A stretch of DNA of 64,000 nucleotides from NCBI RefSeq assembly GCF_006094695.1, contig NZ_CP035103.1, forward strand, positions 3,472,001 to 3,536,000, read 5' to 3'. The DNA is from Kocuria rosea (lineage in GTDB: Bacteria > Actinomycetota > Actinomycetes > Actinomycetales > Micrococcaceae). The position numbers were made by a program, and so were the translations under genes. The notes below the pieces were generated by a model. That model saw nothing but the letters and a program-made list of their open reading frames with translations. It was not told the origin of the DNA and did not search any database. Shown here piece after piece: positions 16,675-24,782 of this stretch; position 1 is the stretch's first letter; each line of letters begins with the position of its first letter.

Positions 16675-17757
16675 CTATCCCCGGGTCACGGCGCTGCTGC
16701 CGGCCGTCGGGGCGGTCGGCGGGTCCAGGACCGCCACGAGCCGGGCGAGGTCCTGGGCCGCGGCCATGACGAGCCGGTCCTCCGCCCGGGAGGGGTCGGT
16801 CAGATCGGAGTGGAGCCGGCCCACCAGGGAGCGGACCCGCTCGGCGGCCTCCTCCGGATCCTCATCCGCGGCCCACGCCCGCACCGCGTCGGCGGCGGAC
16901 TGCACCGCCTCGCCGAGCCGGGCGGTCAGGGCCGCGGGCACCAGCCAGTCGTGCGCCTGGTGGTCGTAGAGCTCGCGCACCGCGTCCGTGAAGCCCCGGA
17001 GGTGGAAGATGACGTTCTCGAGCTTCAGCAGGGAGTCGTAGCCGGGGTCCCCCGGGTCCGCGGCGGGTCGCCGCCGCCGCCGGAGCACCATCCGGGGGTT
17101 GCCGCGGGCGCTGCGCGCCGACTCGTCGACCGCCTCGCGCACCTCGCCGGTGATCCGCACCAGGGAGTGGTTGCGCCGGCGCCAGTCCCGTCCCCCGGTG
17201 GTCCCGGGCTCGGCGAGCTCCCCGGCGACGTCCTCGAGGTAGTCGACGACGACGTTCTGCAGCCGGTCGAGCTGCAGGCGGGCCGTGCGGAAGTCCAGGG
17301 GCGGGAGGACCGTCACGTTGACGAGCAGCCCGATCGCCACGCCCACCGACATCTGGACGAGGAAGCCCGCCGAGAAGCCCTCGGCGTCCTGGCCGCCGAC
17401 GATGAGGACGAACAGGGCGCCGACCGGGACGTACTCTGCCCCGGCCCCGAGCCGGCGGATGCCCGCCAGGAGCACGCCCACGCCGACCGCCACCGAGACC
17501 GTCACGAGGTTGGGGTCACCCACCAGCAGGACTCCTGCGGCCAGCATGATGCCCAGGGCGATGCCGGCCACCGTCTGCAGCCCCGCGCGCACCGAGCCCA
17601 GCACGGTCGGGTACATCGCGGAGATCGCGCCCAGCGGGGCGTAGTACGGGTAGTCGTCGATCACCCCGGGCATCCGCTGGGCCACGACCCAGGACAGGGC
17701 CACGGCGAGCGAGGTCTTGAGGGCCAGGAGGATCCGGGCGCCGCGTATCGTCTGCAC
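16675..17757 (-). CDS. FUSC family membrane protein (aromatic acid exporter-like)
   Basis: A 360-residue protein with about six helices in residues 10-155 (LLALKTSLAVALSWVVAQ, ALGIMLAAGVLLVG, VAVGVGVLLAGI, VPVGALFVLIVGG, VGVAIGLLVNVTVLPP) and a long cytoplasmic helical domain carrying an Arg cluster (VLRRRRRP). This is the FUSC/ArAE layout of bacterial half-size exporters of aromatic acids, which dimerise in the membrane. The conserved YPYYAPLGAISAMYP segment supports the family. Substrate unknown. It is divergent from crcB across an 81-bp gap containing a small inverted repeat. Confidence 0.85.
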   Translation of the reverse strand: MQTIRGARILLALKTSLAVALSWVVAQRMPGVIDDYPYYAPLGAISAMYPTVLGSVRAGLQTVAGIALGIMLAAGVLLVGDPNLVTVSVAVGVGVLLAGIRRLGAGAEYVPVGALFVLIVGGQDAEGFSAGFLVQMSVGVAIGLLVNVTVLPPLDFRTARLQLDRLQNVVVDYLEDVAGELAEPGTTGGRDWRRRNHSLVRITGEVREAVDESARSARGNPRMVLRRRRRPAADPGDPGYDSLLKLENVIFHLRGFTDAVRELYDHQAHDWLVPAALTARLGEAVQSAADAVRAWAADEDPEEAAERVRSLVGRLHSDLTDPSRAEDRLVMAAAQDLARLVAVLDPPTAPTAGSSAVTRG

Positions 17758-17763
17758 CCGGAC

Positions 17764-17787
17764 ATCCTACGGACCGGCCGGTAGGAT
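17764..17787. promoter_or_regulatory. Inverted repeat between FUSC and crcB
   Basis: atcctac (17764-17770) and gtaggat (17781-17787) form 7-bp arms separated by 10 bases in the divergent intergenic region. It could be an operator or simply a hairpin in the crcB leader. Confidence 0.35.
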
Positions 17788-17838
17788 CGAGCCCGCCGAC
17801 CGCTCCCCCCGGGGAGCCCGCCCCCGAGGAGCACCCCC

Positions 17839-18249
17839 ATGAGCCGACCGCCGCACCGGCGCCTGCTGCTGGTCCTCGCCGTGGGAGCCGGCGGGGCGCT
17901 GGGCACCGGCGCCCGCCACGGTCTCGCCCAGCTGGTGCCGACGGTGGCCGGCTGGCCCCTGGCCACCCTGACCGCGAACCTGCTCGGGGCGTTCCTGCTG
18001 GGGATGCTCCTGGAGGTCCTCCTGCGGCGCGGTGCGGAGACCCCCCGCGGGATGCTGCTGCGCCTCGGCGCGGGCACCGGGGCGCTGGGCGGCTTCACGA
18101 CGTTCTCCTCGCTCGCCCTCGAGACGGAGCGGCTGCTGACCGGCGGGGCCGCGGGACAGGCGCTGGCCTACGTGGGGATCTCGCTGTTCTGCGGGTTCCT
18201 GGCGTGCCTCGCCGGCACCGTCCTCGCGGCCCGCGGGCGGCGCGCGTGA
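17839..18249 (+). CDS. crcB: Fluoride efflux channel CrcB/Fluc, first subunit
   Basis: A 136-residue, four-helix membrane protein that forms half of a dual-topology dimeric fluoride channel. The Fluc signatures are present: GGALGTGARHGLAQ in helix 1, the pore Asn in TLTANLLGAFLLG, and the Phe-box region LGGFTTFSSLALETE. Helix 4 ends ARGRRA. Its stop overlaps the GTG start of a second crcB by 4 bp, so the pair probably forms a heterodimeric channel as in many Gram-positives. I see no fluoride riboswitch in the short leader. The start at 17839 follows GAGGAGC. Confidence 0.93.
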   Translation: MSRPPHRRLLLVLAVGAGGALGTGARHGLAQLVPTVAGWPLATLTANLLGAFLLGMLLEVLLRRGAETPRGMLLRLGAGTGALGGFTTFSSLALETERLLTGGAAGQALAYVGISLFCGFLACLAGTVLAARGRRA

Positions 18250-18617
18250 CCGCCCTGCTGATCTGCCTCCTCGGCGGACTGGGCGCGATGGCCCGGTTCG
18301 CGGTGGACGGGACCGTGCGACAGCGGTGGGGGACGTCCTTCCCCGCCGGGACCGTGGTCGTCAACGTGAGCGGCTCGTTCCTGGCCGGCCTCCTGTCCGG
18401 GGCCGCACTGGCCGGGGTGCTGGGCGGGCCCGCGGCGTCGGTCGCCGTGATCGGCTTCTGCGGCGGCTACACCACCTTCTCCACGGCGATGGCCGACACC
18501 GTGCGCCTGGTCCGGGACGGCAGGACGCTCCGGGCGGTGCTCAACGCCGCGGGCACCGGCGCGCTGACCGTGCTCGCGGTGCTCACGGGGCTGGCCGCGA
18601 CCGCACCGCTGCGCTGA
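18246..18617 (+). CDS. crcB: Fluoride efflux channel CrcB/Fluc, second subunit
   Basis: A 123-residue paralogue of the preceding gene, starting with GTG inside its stop codon. It carries the same landmarks: GGLGAMARFAVDG, the pore Asn in VVVNVSGSFLAGLL, and FCGGYTTFSTAMADT. The two paralogues are divergent enough that opposite membrane orientation and heterodimer formation are likely. The channel lets F- leave the cytoplasm down its gradient. It ends 20 bp before the convergent ABC transporter operon. Confidence 0.93.
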   Translation: MTALLICLLGGLGAMARFAVDGTVRQRWGTSFPAGTVVVNVSGSFLAGLLSGAALAGVLGGPAASVAVIGFCGGYTTFSTAMADTVRLVRDGRTLRAVLNAAGTGALTVLAVLTGLAATAPLR

Positions 18618-18637
18618 GCGCGGCCGCCCGGCCGGTC

Positions 18638-20401
18638 TCAGACCCCTACGCGCAGCTCGTTGCCGGGGATGGAGGCCAGCAGCTGCCGGGTGTACGGGTG
18701 CTGCGGGTCGGTGAAGATCTCCTCGCTGGCGCCGGCCTCCACCAGCCGGCCGTCCTTCATCACGCACACCTCGTCCGAGATCAGCCGGACCACCGCGAGG
18801 TCGTGCGAGATGAACAGGTAGGACAGCCCGAACTCGTCCTGGAGCCGCCCCAGCAGGTCCAGGATCTGCTTCTGCACGAGCACGTCGAGCGCGGACACCG
18901 GCTCGTCGCACACGATCAGCTCCGGCTGCAGGGCGAGCGCCCGGGCGATCGCCACGCGCTGGCGCTGGCCGCCGGAGAGCTCGTTGGGGTAGCGGCTGAC
19001 CGTCGAGGGCGGCAGGGCGACCTCCTCGAGCAGCCACTTCACCCGGTCCTGGCGCTCCGCCCGGGTGCCGCGGCCGTAGGTGGACAGCGGCTCCTCGACG
19101 ATCCGCCCGATCGTGAACATCGGGTTGAGGGACGAGTACGGGTCCTGGAAGATCGGCTGGACCCGCTGCCGGAACGCGGCCAGCTGCCTGCCCCGGAGTC
19201 CTGTCACGTCCTGGCCGTCGAAGCGGATCGACCCGGAGGTGGGCTCGTAGAGCTTCAGCAGCATCCGCGCCGTCGTCGTCTTCCCCGACCCGGACTCGCC
19301 CACGATCGCCACGGTCCTGCCGCGGGGCACCGTGAGGGAGACGTCCTGGACCGCGGTGAAGTCCGCCTGGCCCAGCCGCCCCTTGAAGACCTTGGTGAGG
19401 TTCTCGATCACCACCAGCGGCTCCCGGGCGGCGGCCCCGGCCGCCTCCTGGGCGGCGGGGGCCGCGACGCCTCCCGCCGTCGGGCCCGAGGCCGACGGAC
19501 CGGCCGCCGCCGGAGCCGCCGCCGTCGTCCCCGCTCCCGTCCGGCCCGGCGACGGGGCGTTCTGCCGGCCCACCCGGGCCGCGGCCACCGAGGGCGCCGC
19601 CTGCACGAGGCGGCGGGTGTACTCGTCCTGCGGGTCCTCGAGCACCCGGGCGGACGGGCCGGCCTCGACGATCCGCCCGCGGTGCATCACCACGATGTCC
19701 TGGGCGCGCTCCGCGGCCAGGCCCAGGTCGTGGGTGATGAGCAGTACGGACGTGCCGATCTCCTCGGTCATCCGCTCGATCTGGTCCAGGATGGTGCGCT
19801 GCACGGTGACGTCGAGGGCGGACGTCGGCTCGTCGGCGATGAGCAGCCGCGGCCGGCAGGCGAGCCCGATCGCGATGAGCGCGCGCTGGCGCATGCCCCC
19901 GGAGAACTCGTGCGGGTACTGCCGGGCGCGCCGCTCGGGCTCGGGCAGCCCCGCGGCCGCGAGCGCCGCCACGACCTTCTCGTCCACGTCCCGGCGGGTG
20001 GCCAGTCCGTGCACGAGCAGGGTCTCGGCCACCTGGCGGCCGACCGTGGTCACGGGGTTGAGGTTGGACATGGGGTCCTGCGGGACGAGACCGATCTGCC
20101 GGCCGCGGATCCGCCGCATCCGCGCCTCGTCCAGGCCCACGAGCTCCTGGCCCGCGAAGCGGACGGAGCCGCCGGTCACCCGGCCGTTGCCGGGCAGCAG
20201 CCCGATCACGGACATGGCGGTGGTGGACTTGCCCGAGCCGGACTCCCCCACGATGGCGAGGGTCCGGCCCTCGCGCAGGATCAGGGACGCCTCGTGGACG
20301 GCCTGGATCGGTCCGTTCATCGTGCTGAAGGCCACGGCGAGGTTCCCGACCTCGAGCAGCGGGGCGGGGTCCGCCCCCGGGGCGTGGTTCTCCGGTCTCA
20401 T
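18638..20401 (-). CDS. Dual ABC ATPase (DppD-DppF fusion) of a peptide/nickel importer
   Basis: A single 587-residue chain carries both nucleotide-binding domains of the importer. Domain 1 (about 10-275) has Walker A GESGSGKSTT, signature EFSGGMRQR and Walker B LLIADEPTSALD; domain 2 (about 335-580) has GESGSGKTTT, ELSGGQRQR and LIVCDEPVSALD. A Gly/Ala/Pro-rich linker of roughly 60 residues joins them. I prefer ATG at 20401, which has GAGG 10 bases upstream, over a GTG 12 bases further out. It is the last gene of the operon, 13 bp after the DppC-like permease. It should power uptake of oligopeptides, or possibly nickel or glycosides. Confidence 0.93.
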   Translation of the reverse strand: MRPENHAPGADPAPLLEVGNLAVAFSTMNGPIQAVHEASLILREGRTLAIVGESGSGKSTTAMSVIGLLPGNGRVTGGSVRFAGQELVGLDEARMRRIRGRQIGLVPQDPMSNLNPVTTVGRQVAETLLVHGLATRRDVDEKVVAALAAAGLPEPERRARQYPHEFSGGMRQRALIAIGLACRPRLLIADEPTSALDVTVQRTILDQIERMTEEIGTSVLLITHDLGLAAERAQDIVVMHRGRIVEAGPSARVLEDPQDEYTRRLVQAAPSVAAARVGRQNAPSPGRTGAGTTAAAPAAAGPSASGPTAGGVAAPAAQEAAGAAAREPLVVIENLTKVFKGRLGQADFTAVQDVSLTVPRGRTVAIVGESGSGKTTTARMLLKLYEPTSGSIRFDGQDVTGLRGRQLAAFRQRVQPIFQDPYSSLNPMFTIGRIVEEPLSTYGRGTRAERQDRVKWLLEEVALPPSTVSRYPNELSGGQRQRVAIARALALQPELIVCDEPVSALDVLVQKQILDLLGRLQDEFGLSYLFISHDLAVVRLISDEVCVMKDGRLVEAGASEEIFTDPQHPYTRQLLASIPGNELRVGV

Positions 20402-20414
20402 CGGTCGGTGCACC

Positions 20415-21377
20415 TCACGCGGTTCGTGACTTGGGGTCGAGGGACTCGCGCAGGGACTCCCCCAGCAGGGTGAAGCCCAGGGCGGTGACGGCGATGCACA
20501 GGCCGGGCAGGAACGCCAGCTGCGGGGCGATCGACAGCTCGGCCTGGGCGTAGGTGAGCATGCGGCCCCACTCCGCCGTCTGCGGCACGCCGCCGCCCAG
20601 GCCCAGGAAGGACAGGGCGGCCGCGTCGATCACCGCGGTGGCCAGCGTCAGGGTGCCCTGGACGATGACCGGCCCGGTGCTGTTGGGCAGCAGGTGGCTC
20701 ATGGTGATGGTGCGGCGGGACAGGCCCAGGGTCTGGGCGGCGAGGATGTAGTCGGCGCCCCGCTGGGACAGCATCGAGGAGCGCAGCAGGCGGGCGAAGA
20801 TGGGCACCTGGGAGGCGCCGATCGCGATCATCACGGCCCACTGGCTCTGCCCCATGATCGCGGCGATGGACACCGCGAGCAGCAGGTTGGGCACGGAGAG
20901 CAGGATGTCCACGAAGCGCATGATCACGCTGTCCACCCAGCCGCCGAGGCCGCCGGCCAGCAGGCCGAGGACCATTCCGCCGACCAGGCCCAGGGCGGTG
21001 GAGACCACCCCGATCACCAGGGAGGCGCGGGCCCCCCAGATCAGCTTGGACAGCAGGTCCCCGCCGAAGCGGTCCAGGCCCAGCGGATAGCCCTCGACCT
21101 CGCCGGGGCCGGGGATGGTGGTGGGGGTGATCTCGGTGCGCCCGGGCAGCTCCTCGCCGCCGAACGGGGCGAGCCACGGGGCCAGGAGGGCCACGAGCAG
21201 GAAGACGCCGACGATCACGGCCCCGGCGATGGCCGCGGGATTGCGGCGCAGCCGGCGGAAGGCGTCCTTCCACAGGCTCGTGCCGACCGCCGCGGTGGTG
21301 CCCGGGGTGGTCGTGACGGCCTCGGGGCCCTCGGTGTGCGAGGGGCCGGAGGGGGCAGGAGGAAGTGTGGCGCTCAC
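20415..21377 (-). CDS. ABC transporter permease, DppC-like
   Basis: A 320-residue permease of the BPD_transp_1 family. A cytoplasmic N-terminus (FRRLRRNPAAIAGAVIVGVF) leads to helix 1, then the periplasmic loop with the DppC-type motif YPLGLDRFGGDLLSKLIWGA and five more helices. The EAA loop is the segment AAQTLGLSRRTITMSHLLPN. GTG start overlaps the stop of the DppB-like gene by 4 bp, so translation is coupled. It pairs with the upstream permease to form the pore of the peptide-type importer. The 26 residues before the conserved core are polar and Thr/Pro-rich. Confidence 0.93.
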   Translation of the reverse strand: MSATLPPAPSGPSHTEGPEAVTTTPGTTAAVGTSLWKDAFRRLRRNPAAIAGAVIVGVFLLVALLAPWLAPFGGEELPGRTEITPTTIPGPGEVEGYPLGLDRFGGDLLSKLIWGARASLVIGVVSTALGLVGGMVLGLLAGGLGGWVDSVIMRFVDILLSVPNLLLAVSIAAIMGQSQWAVMIAIGASQVPIFARLLRSSMLSQRGADYILAAQTLGLSRRTITMSHLLPNSTGPVIVQGTLTLATAVIDAAALSFLGLGGGVPQTAEWGRMLTYAQAELSIAPQLAFLPGLCIAVTALGFTLLGESLRESLDPKSRTA

Positions 21378-22378
21378 TGGACACGCACCCGGGGGTCGAT
21401 GAGGCTGTAGGAGATGTCCACCAGCAGGTTGATCAGGGAGTAGGCCAGGGCGATGAAGATGATGAAGCCCTGCAGCACGGGGTAGTCGAGGGTGAAGATC
21501 GCGTCCCGCAGGAATCGGCCGATGCCGTTGAACGCGAAGACGGTCTCGGTGAGCACGGCCCCGGAGATCAGCAGGCCGGTCTGCAGGCCGATGGTGGTGA
21601 CCACGGGGAGCATGGCGTTGCGCAGGATGTAGCGGCCGCGGATCAGACCGCGCGTCAGGCCCTTGGCGCGGGCGGTGCGCACGTAGTCCGCGCTCTGGAC
21701 CTCCAGCACCGAGGCCCGGGTGATGCGCACGATGATCGCCAGCGGGATGGTGCCCAGGGCCACACCCGGCAGGACCAGGTGCAGGAGCGCGTCCCACGCC
21801 GCGTCCCACTCGCCGGTGAGGAGGCCGTCGAGGACGAAGAAGTTGGTGTGGTGCGTCGCGTCGATGCGCGGGTCCTGCCGTCCGTCCGCCGGGAAGAGCG
21901 GGACCTGGATCGCGAGCAGCCACTTGAGGATGAACGCCAGGAAGAACACGGGGACGGTGACGCCCAGCAGGGACAGCACCACCGAGGAGTGGTCCAGGAG
22001 CCTGCCGCGGTGGCGGGCGGCCACGTAGCCGAGCGGGACCCCGATGCCCACGGCGAAGACCAGCGCCACGAGCGAGAGCTCCAGGGTGGCGGGGAAGCGG
22101 GTGAGGAACTCCTCGACCACGGGCCGGCCGGTCACGATGGAGGCGCCGAAGTCCCCCCGGAGGAGCTGGCCCGTGTAGACGACGTACTGCTCGAGCAGGG
22201 GGCGGTCGAAGCCGTAGACCTCGTTGATGCGGGCCACGGCCTCGGGGGTGGCCTTGTCCCCCAGCAGGGCGGTGGCCGGCCCGCCGGGCAGGGCGCGGAC
22301 CCACGCGAAGAGCAGGACCGACAGGCCGAGGAGGGTGGGGACGAGCAGGGCGAGCCGCTTGCCGATGACGCGGAGCAT
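21374..22378 (-). CDS. ABC transporter permease, DppB-like
   Basis: A 334-residue permease. The N-terminal DppB landmark is LALLVPTLLGLSVLLFAWV followed by ALPGGPATALLG; the EAA loop reads DYVRTARAKGLTRGLIRGRY. Six helices are visible, ending near SLINLLVDISYSLIDPRVRV. It starts with ATG at 22378. A hairpin in the 97-bp gap from the binding-protein gene upstream may lower its expression relative to the binding protein, as is usual for such operons. Confidence 0.93.
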   Translation of the reverse strand: MLRVIGKRLALLVPTLLGLSVLLFAWVRALPGGPATALLGDKATPEAVARINEVYGFDRPLLEQYVVYTGQLLRGDFGASIVTGRPVVEEFLTRFPATLELSLVALVFAVGIGVPLGYVAARHRGRLLDHSSVVLSLLGVTVPVFFLAFILKWLLAIQVPLFPADGRQDPRIDATHHTNFFVLDGLLTGEWDAAWDALLHLVLPGVALGTIPLAIIVRITRASVLEVQSADYVRTARAKGLTRGLIRGRYILRNAMLPVVTTIGLQTGLLISGAVLTETVFAFNGIGRFLRDAIFTLDYPVLQGFIIFIALAYSLINLLVDISYSLIDPRVRVQ

Positions 22379-22440
22379 TCCGGTCCTTCCGGACGGAGAG
22401 GGGCAGAGGGGAGGACCGCCGGGAGGACGGCGGGGGCGGC

Positions 22441-22467
22441 CCGGGGCGGCGCGCTGCGCCGCCCCGG
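22441..22467 (-). terminator. Intra-operon hairpin after the binding-protein gene
   Basis: Arms ccggggcggcgc (22441-22452) and gcgccgccccgg (22456-22467) with a 3-base loop lie just past the stop of the binding-protein gene and before the permeases. Such hairpins stabilise the upstream message and partly end transcription. Confidence 0.6.
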
Positions 22468-22475
22468 ACCCGGGC

Positions 22476-24170
22476 TCACTCGCTGAGCTCGATCCTGTTG
22501 AAGACCTCGTCGTTGACCGGGCTCACCGGGTAGGACTCCACCCGGGGATCGAAGGCCAGCGACGGCGCCGGGTTGGCCAGGGGCACCGCCGGCAGCAGCT
22601 GCATGATCTGCTCGTTGATGTCCTCGTAGACCGGCGTCTGCTCCTCGACGCTGGTCAGCTCGCGGGCCTCGGCCAGCGCCCGGAACAGCTCGGGCTCCGC
22701 GAAGCCGAACTCGGGCTTCTCCCGGCCGAAGAACACGCCCACGAAGTTGTCGGTGTCGTTGTAGTCGCCGGTCCAGCCGAGCAGGTGCAGGTCGTGGTCC
22801 GCGGTGCCGTTGATGCGGTCGAGGTAGTCCGGGGACCACTTGTCCGGCTGCGGGTTCACGGTGATGCCCACCTCCTCCAGCTGCGCGGTGAGCGTGGTGA
22901 ACGTCTGCTCGGGGTTCGGCATGTAGGGGCGGGAGACGCCGGTCGGGTAGCTGAAGTCCAGCTCCAGGCCGTCGGCGTAGCCGGCCTCCGCGAGCAGCTC
23001 GCGGGCCCGCTCGGGGTCGTACTCGTACTCGGTGACGTCCTCGTTGTAGCCGTTGACGGACTCCGGGATGAACTGGGTGGCCACCGTGGTGCCCTCGGGC
23101 AGCGTCTGGGAGACCAGGGCCTCCTTGTCGATGGCGTGCGCGATGGCGCGGCGGACGTCGACGTCCGCGAGCTCCTCCTGCGCCTGGTTGAAGCCGAGGT
23201 ACAGGATCGTGAACGGGTCGCGGGTGACCACGTTGTAGCCGGCGTCCGTCAGGGCCTGGGTGTCGGCCGGGGCCACCAGGTCGTACCCGTCCACGCTGCC
23301 GGACTCGAGCGCCTGGCGGCGGGCCTGGGGGTCGTCGATGATCCGGAAGATCACGTCGGTGACCTGGCCCTGCTCGCCCCAGTAGTCGTCGTGGGCGGCC
23401 AGGACCACCTGGTTGCCCACGTCCCAGGAGTCGAACCGGAACGGCCCGGTGCCCACCGGGTGGCCCTGGGCGTACTCGGAGAGCTCCGGGGACTCCTCCG
23501 TGCCGCCGGCGGTGTCCGCGCCGTACTCCTCGAGGGCCGTGGGGGACTGCATGGCGAACGCCGGCAGGGACAGGGCGGCGATGAAACCGGCGAACGGCTT
23601 GTTCAGGGTCACCTCGGCCTCCCCCTCCCCCGTGGCCTCGCAGCCGGAGTAGATGGCGTCCTCGGGGGCGTCCGCGAAGCCCTTGAACAGCGAGCCGTAG
23701 TAGTAGGCCATGTTCTCGGACTGCAGGAGGCCCTCGAAGTTGTACCAGCGCTCGAAGTTCGCACAGACGGCCTCGGCGTCGAACGCCGTGCCGTCGTGGA
23801 AGGTGACGCCCTCCCGGAGCTGGAACGTGTAGGTCCGCCCGTCCTCGGACTGCTCCCACGACTCGGCGAGCAGGGGCTCGGGGTCCGCCGAGCCCTCCTT
23901 CACGCCCACGAGACCCTCGAAGATCTGACGGGAGACGCGGAAGGACTCCCCGTCCTGCGCGAACGCCGGGTCGAGGGTCTTGGGGTCGGACGACGCCGCG
24001 AAGACGAACGTGCCGTCGACGTCGCCGCCGCCGGCGGCCTGGGTGGCGTCGGCTCCTCCCTCCTCGCGGTCCGAGGAGAGGCATCCGGTGAGGACGAGGG
24101 CGGCCACGGCGGCCAGGGAGGTGACGGCGAGGGGGCGGCGGGCGCGCACCGGACGGAATGGCGTGGACAT
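22476..24170 (-). CDS. ABC transporter substrate-binding lipoprotein (SBP family 5)
   Basis: A 564-residue extracytoplasmic binding protein. A basic n-region, hydrophobic stretch and lipobox LVLTGC (Cys near residue 31) mark it as a lipoprotein. The SBP_bac_5 domain begins with FVFAASSDPKTLDPAFAQDG and includes the family segments LLAESWEQSEDGRTYTFQLR, HPVGTGPFRFDSWD and VRRAIAHAIDKEALV. Start at 24170 with a GAGGAG site. It captures oligopeptides or related ligands and hands them to the DppB/DppC/DppDF importer encoded downstream. The ligand cannot be predicted; the acidic surface and ALESGSVDGYDLV segment are common in peptide binders. Confidence 0.93.
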   Translation of the reverse strand: MSTPFRPVRARRPLAVTSLAAVAALVLTGCLSSDREEGGADATQAAGGGDVDGTFVFAASSDPKTLDPAFAQDGESFRVSRQIFEGLVGVKEGSADPEPLLAESWEQSEDGRTYTFQLREGVTFHDGTAFDAEAVCANFERWYNFEGLLQSENMAYYYGSLFKGFADAPEDAIYSGCEATGEGEAEVTLNKPFAGFIAALSLPAFAMQSPTALEEYGADTAGGTEESPELSEYAQGHPVGTGPFRFDSWDVGNQVVLAAHDDYWGEQGQVTDVIFRIIDDPQARRQALESGSVDGYDLVAPADTQALTDAGYNVVTRDPFTILYLGFNQAQEELADVDVRRAIAHAIDKEALVSQTLPEGTTVATQFIPESVNGYNEDVTEYEYDPERARELLAEAGYADGLELDFSYPTGVSRPYMPNPEQTFTTLTAQLEEVGITVNPQPDKWSPDYLDRINGTADHDLHLLGWTGDYNDTDNFVGVFFGREKPEFGFAEPELFRALAEARELTSVEEQTPVYEDINEQIMQLLPAVPLANPAPSLAFDPRVESYPVSPVNDEVFNRIELSE

Positions 24171-24307
24171 GAACGGACTCCTCGAGGGGCGAGCGGCAGG
24201 ACCGGCTCCGGGTGGCGGAGCGGGGACGCGGGTCCCCGGACTGCCGGCAGGCGTGTGACGGGTACCACACGGTACAAGTGATACCACGAGTTGCACTCAA
24301 GTCATCT

Positions 24308-24328
24308 CATGCCCGCGTGGCGGGCATG
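24308..24328. promoter_or_regulatory. Inverted repeat in the divergent region before the peptide importer
   Basis: catgcccgc (24308-24316) and gcgggcatg (24320-24328) are perfect 9-bp arms around gtg. The site lies 138 bp upstream of the binding-protein start and 131 bp upstream of the small membrane gene. It could be an operator for either. Nearby 24250-24290 also carries partly repeated ggtacca/gataccac words. Confidence 0.4.
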
Positions 24329-24458
24329 TTTCCGATCGCGCACACCGGTTCGTCCGTTCCCGGCGCACCCGGGCGACCCCGACCGTTTCACCAGCAAGCT
24401 TGCTATTCTGCTGGGAGCACCCGTTCCAGCACGTCCCACCGGAAGAGAGCAGGACCCC

Positions 24459-24716
24459 GTGGCCGAGATCAATCCCGAGCAGGCACGCAACGACCCGAAG
24501 AAGGCCGGTGACGCCCTGAACGAGGAGTCCGGCCTGAGCATCGAGGGCGACACCCCTCCCGACGCCGGCTCGGGCGTGGGCCCCACCAACCCCGAGCTCG
24601 ACGTCGACCGGCCCGGCGACTCCTCGAAGGGGAAGCTCGCGCTGGCCGTCATCATCGGCCTCGTGGCGCTGTTCGTGGTGCTGTGGTTCGTCGGCGCCGT
24701 CGTCGGGATGTTCTGA
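24459..24716 (+). CDS. Small tail-anchored membrane protein, 85 aa
   Basis: GTG start at 24459 with GGAAGAG and AGGA upstream. The first 58 residues are polar and acidic (PEQARNDPKKAGDALNEES, then GDTPPDAGSGVGPTNPELDV), the last 27 are a single hydrophobic helix (LALAVIIGLVALFVVLWFVG) ending at GMF. This resembles small actinobacterial proteins of the DUF6480 type, but I am not certain of the family. The promoter region just upstream contains the perfect palindrome agcaagcttgct (24393-24404) overlapping a tattct -10-like element. Monocistronic. Confidence 0.72.
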   Translation: MAEINPEQARNDPKKAGDALNEESGLSIEGDTPPDAGSGVGPTNPELDVDRPGDSSKGKLALAVIIGLVALFVVLWFVGAVVGMF

Positions 24717-24782
24717 GCCCGCCGACCTGAGGCACCCGACCGTCCCGGCCCGCCGCCGGGCGGGGGCGGGCCGGGACGGCGC

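Noticed and set aside
17758..17838. Fluoride riboswitch ahead of crcB
   Set aside because: The leader is only 81 bp and shared with the divergent FUSC promoter; I cannot find the conserved fluoride-aptamer pattern.
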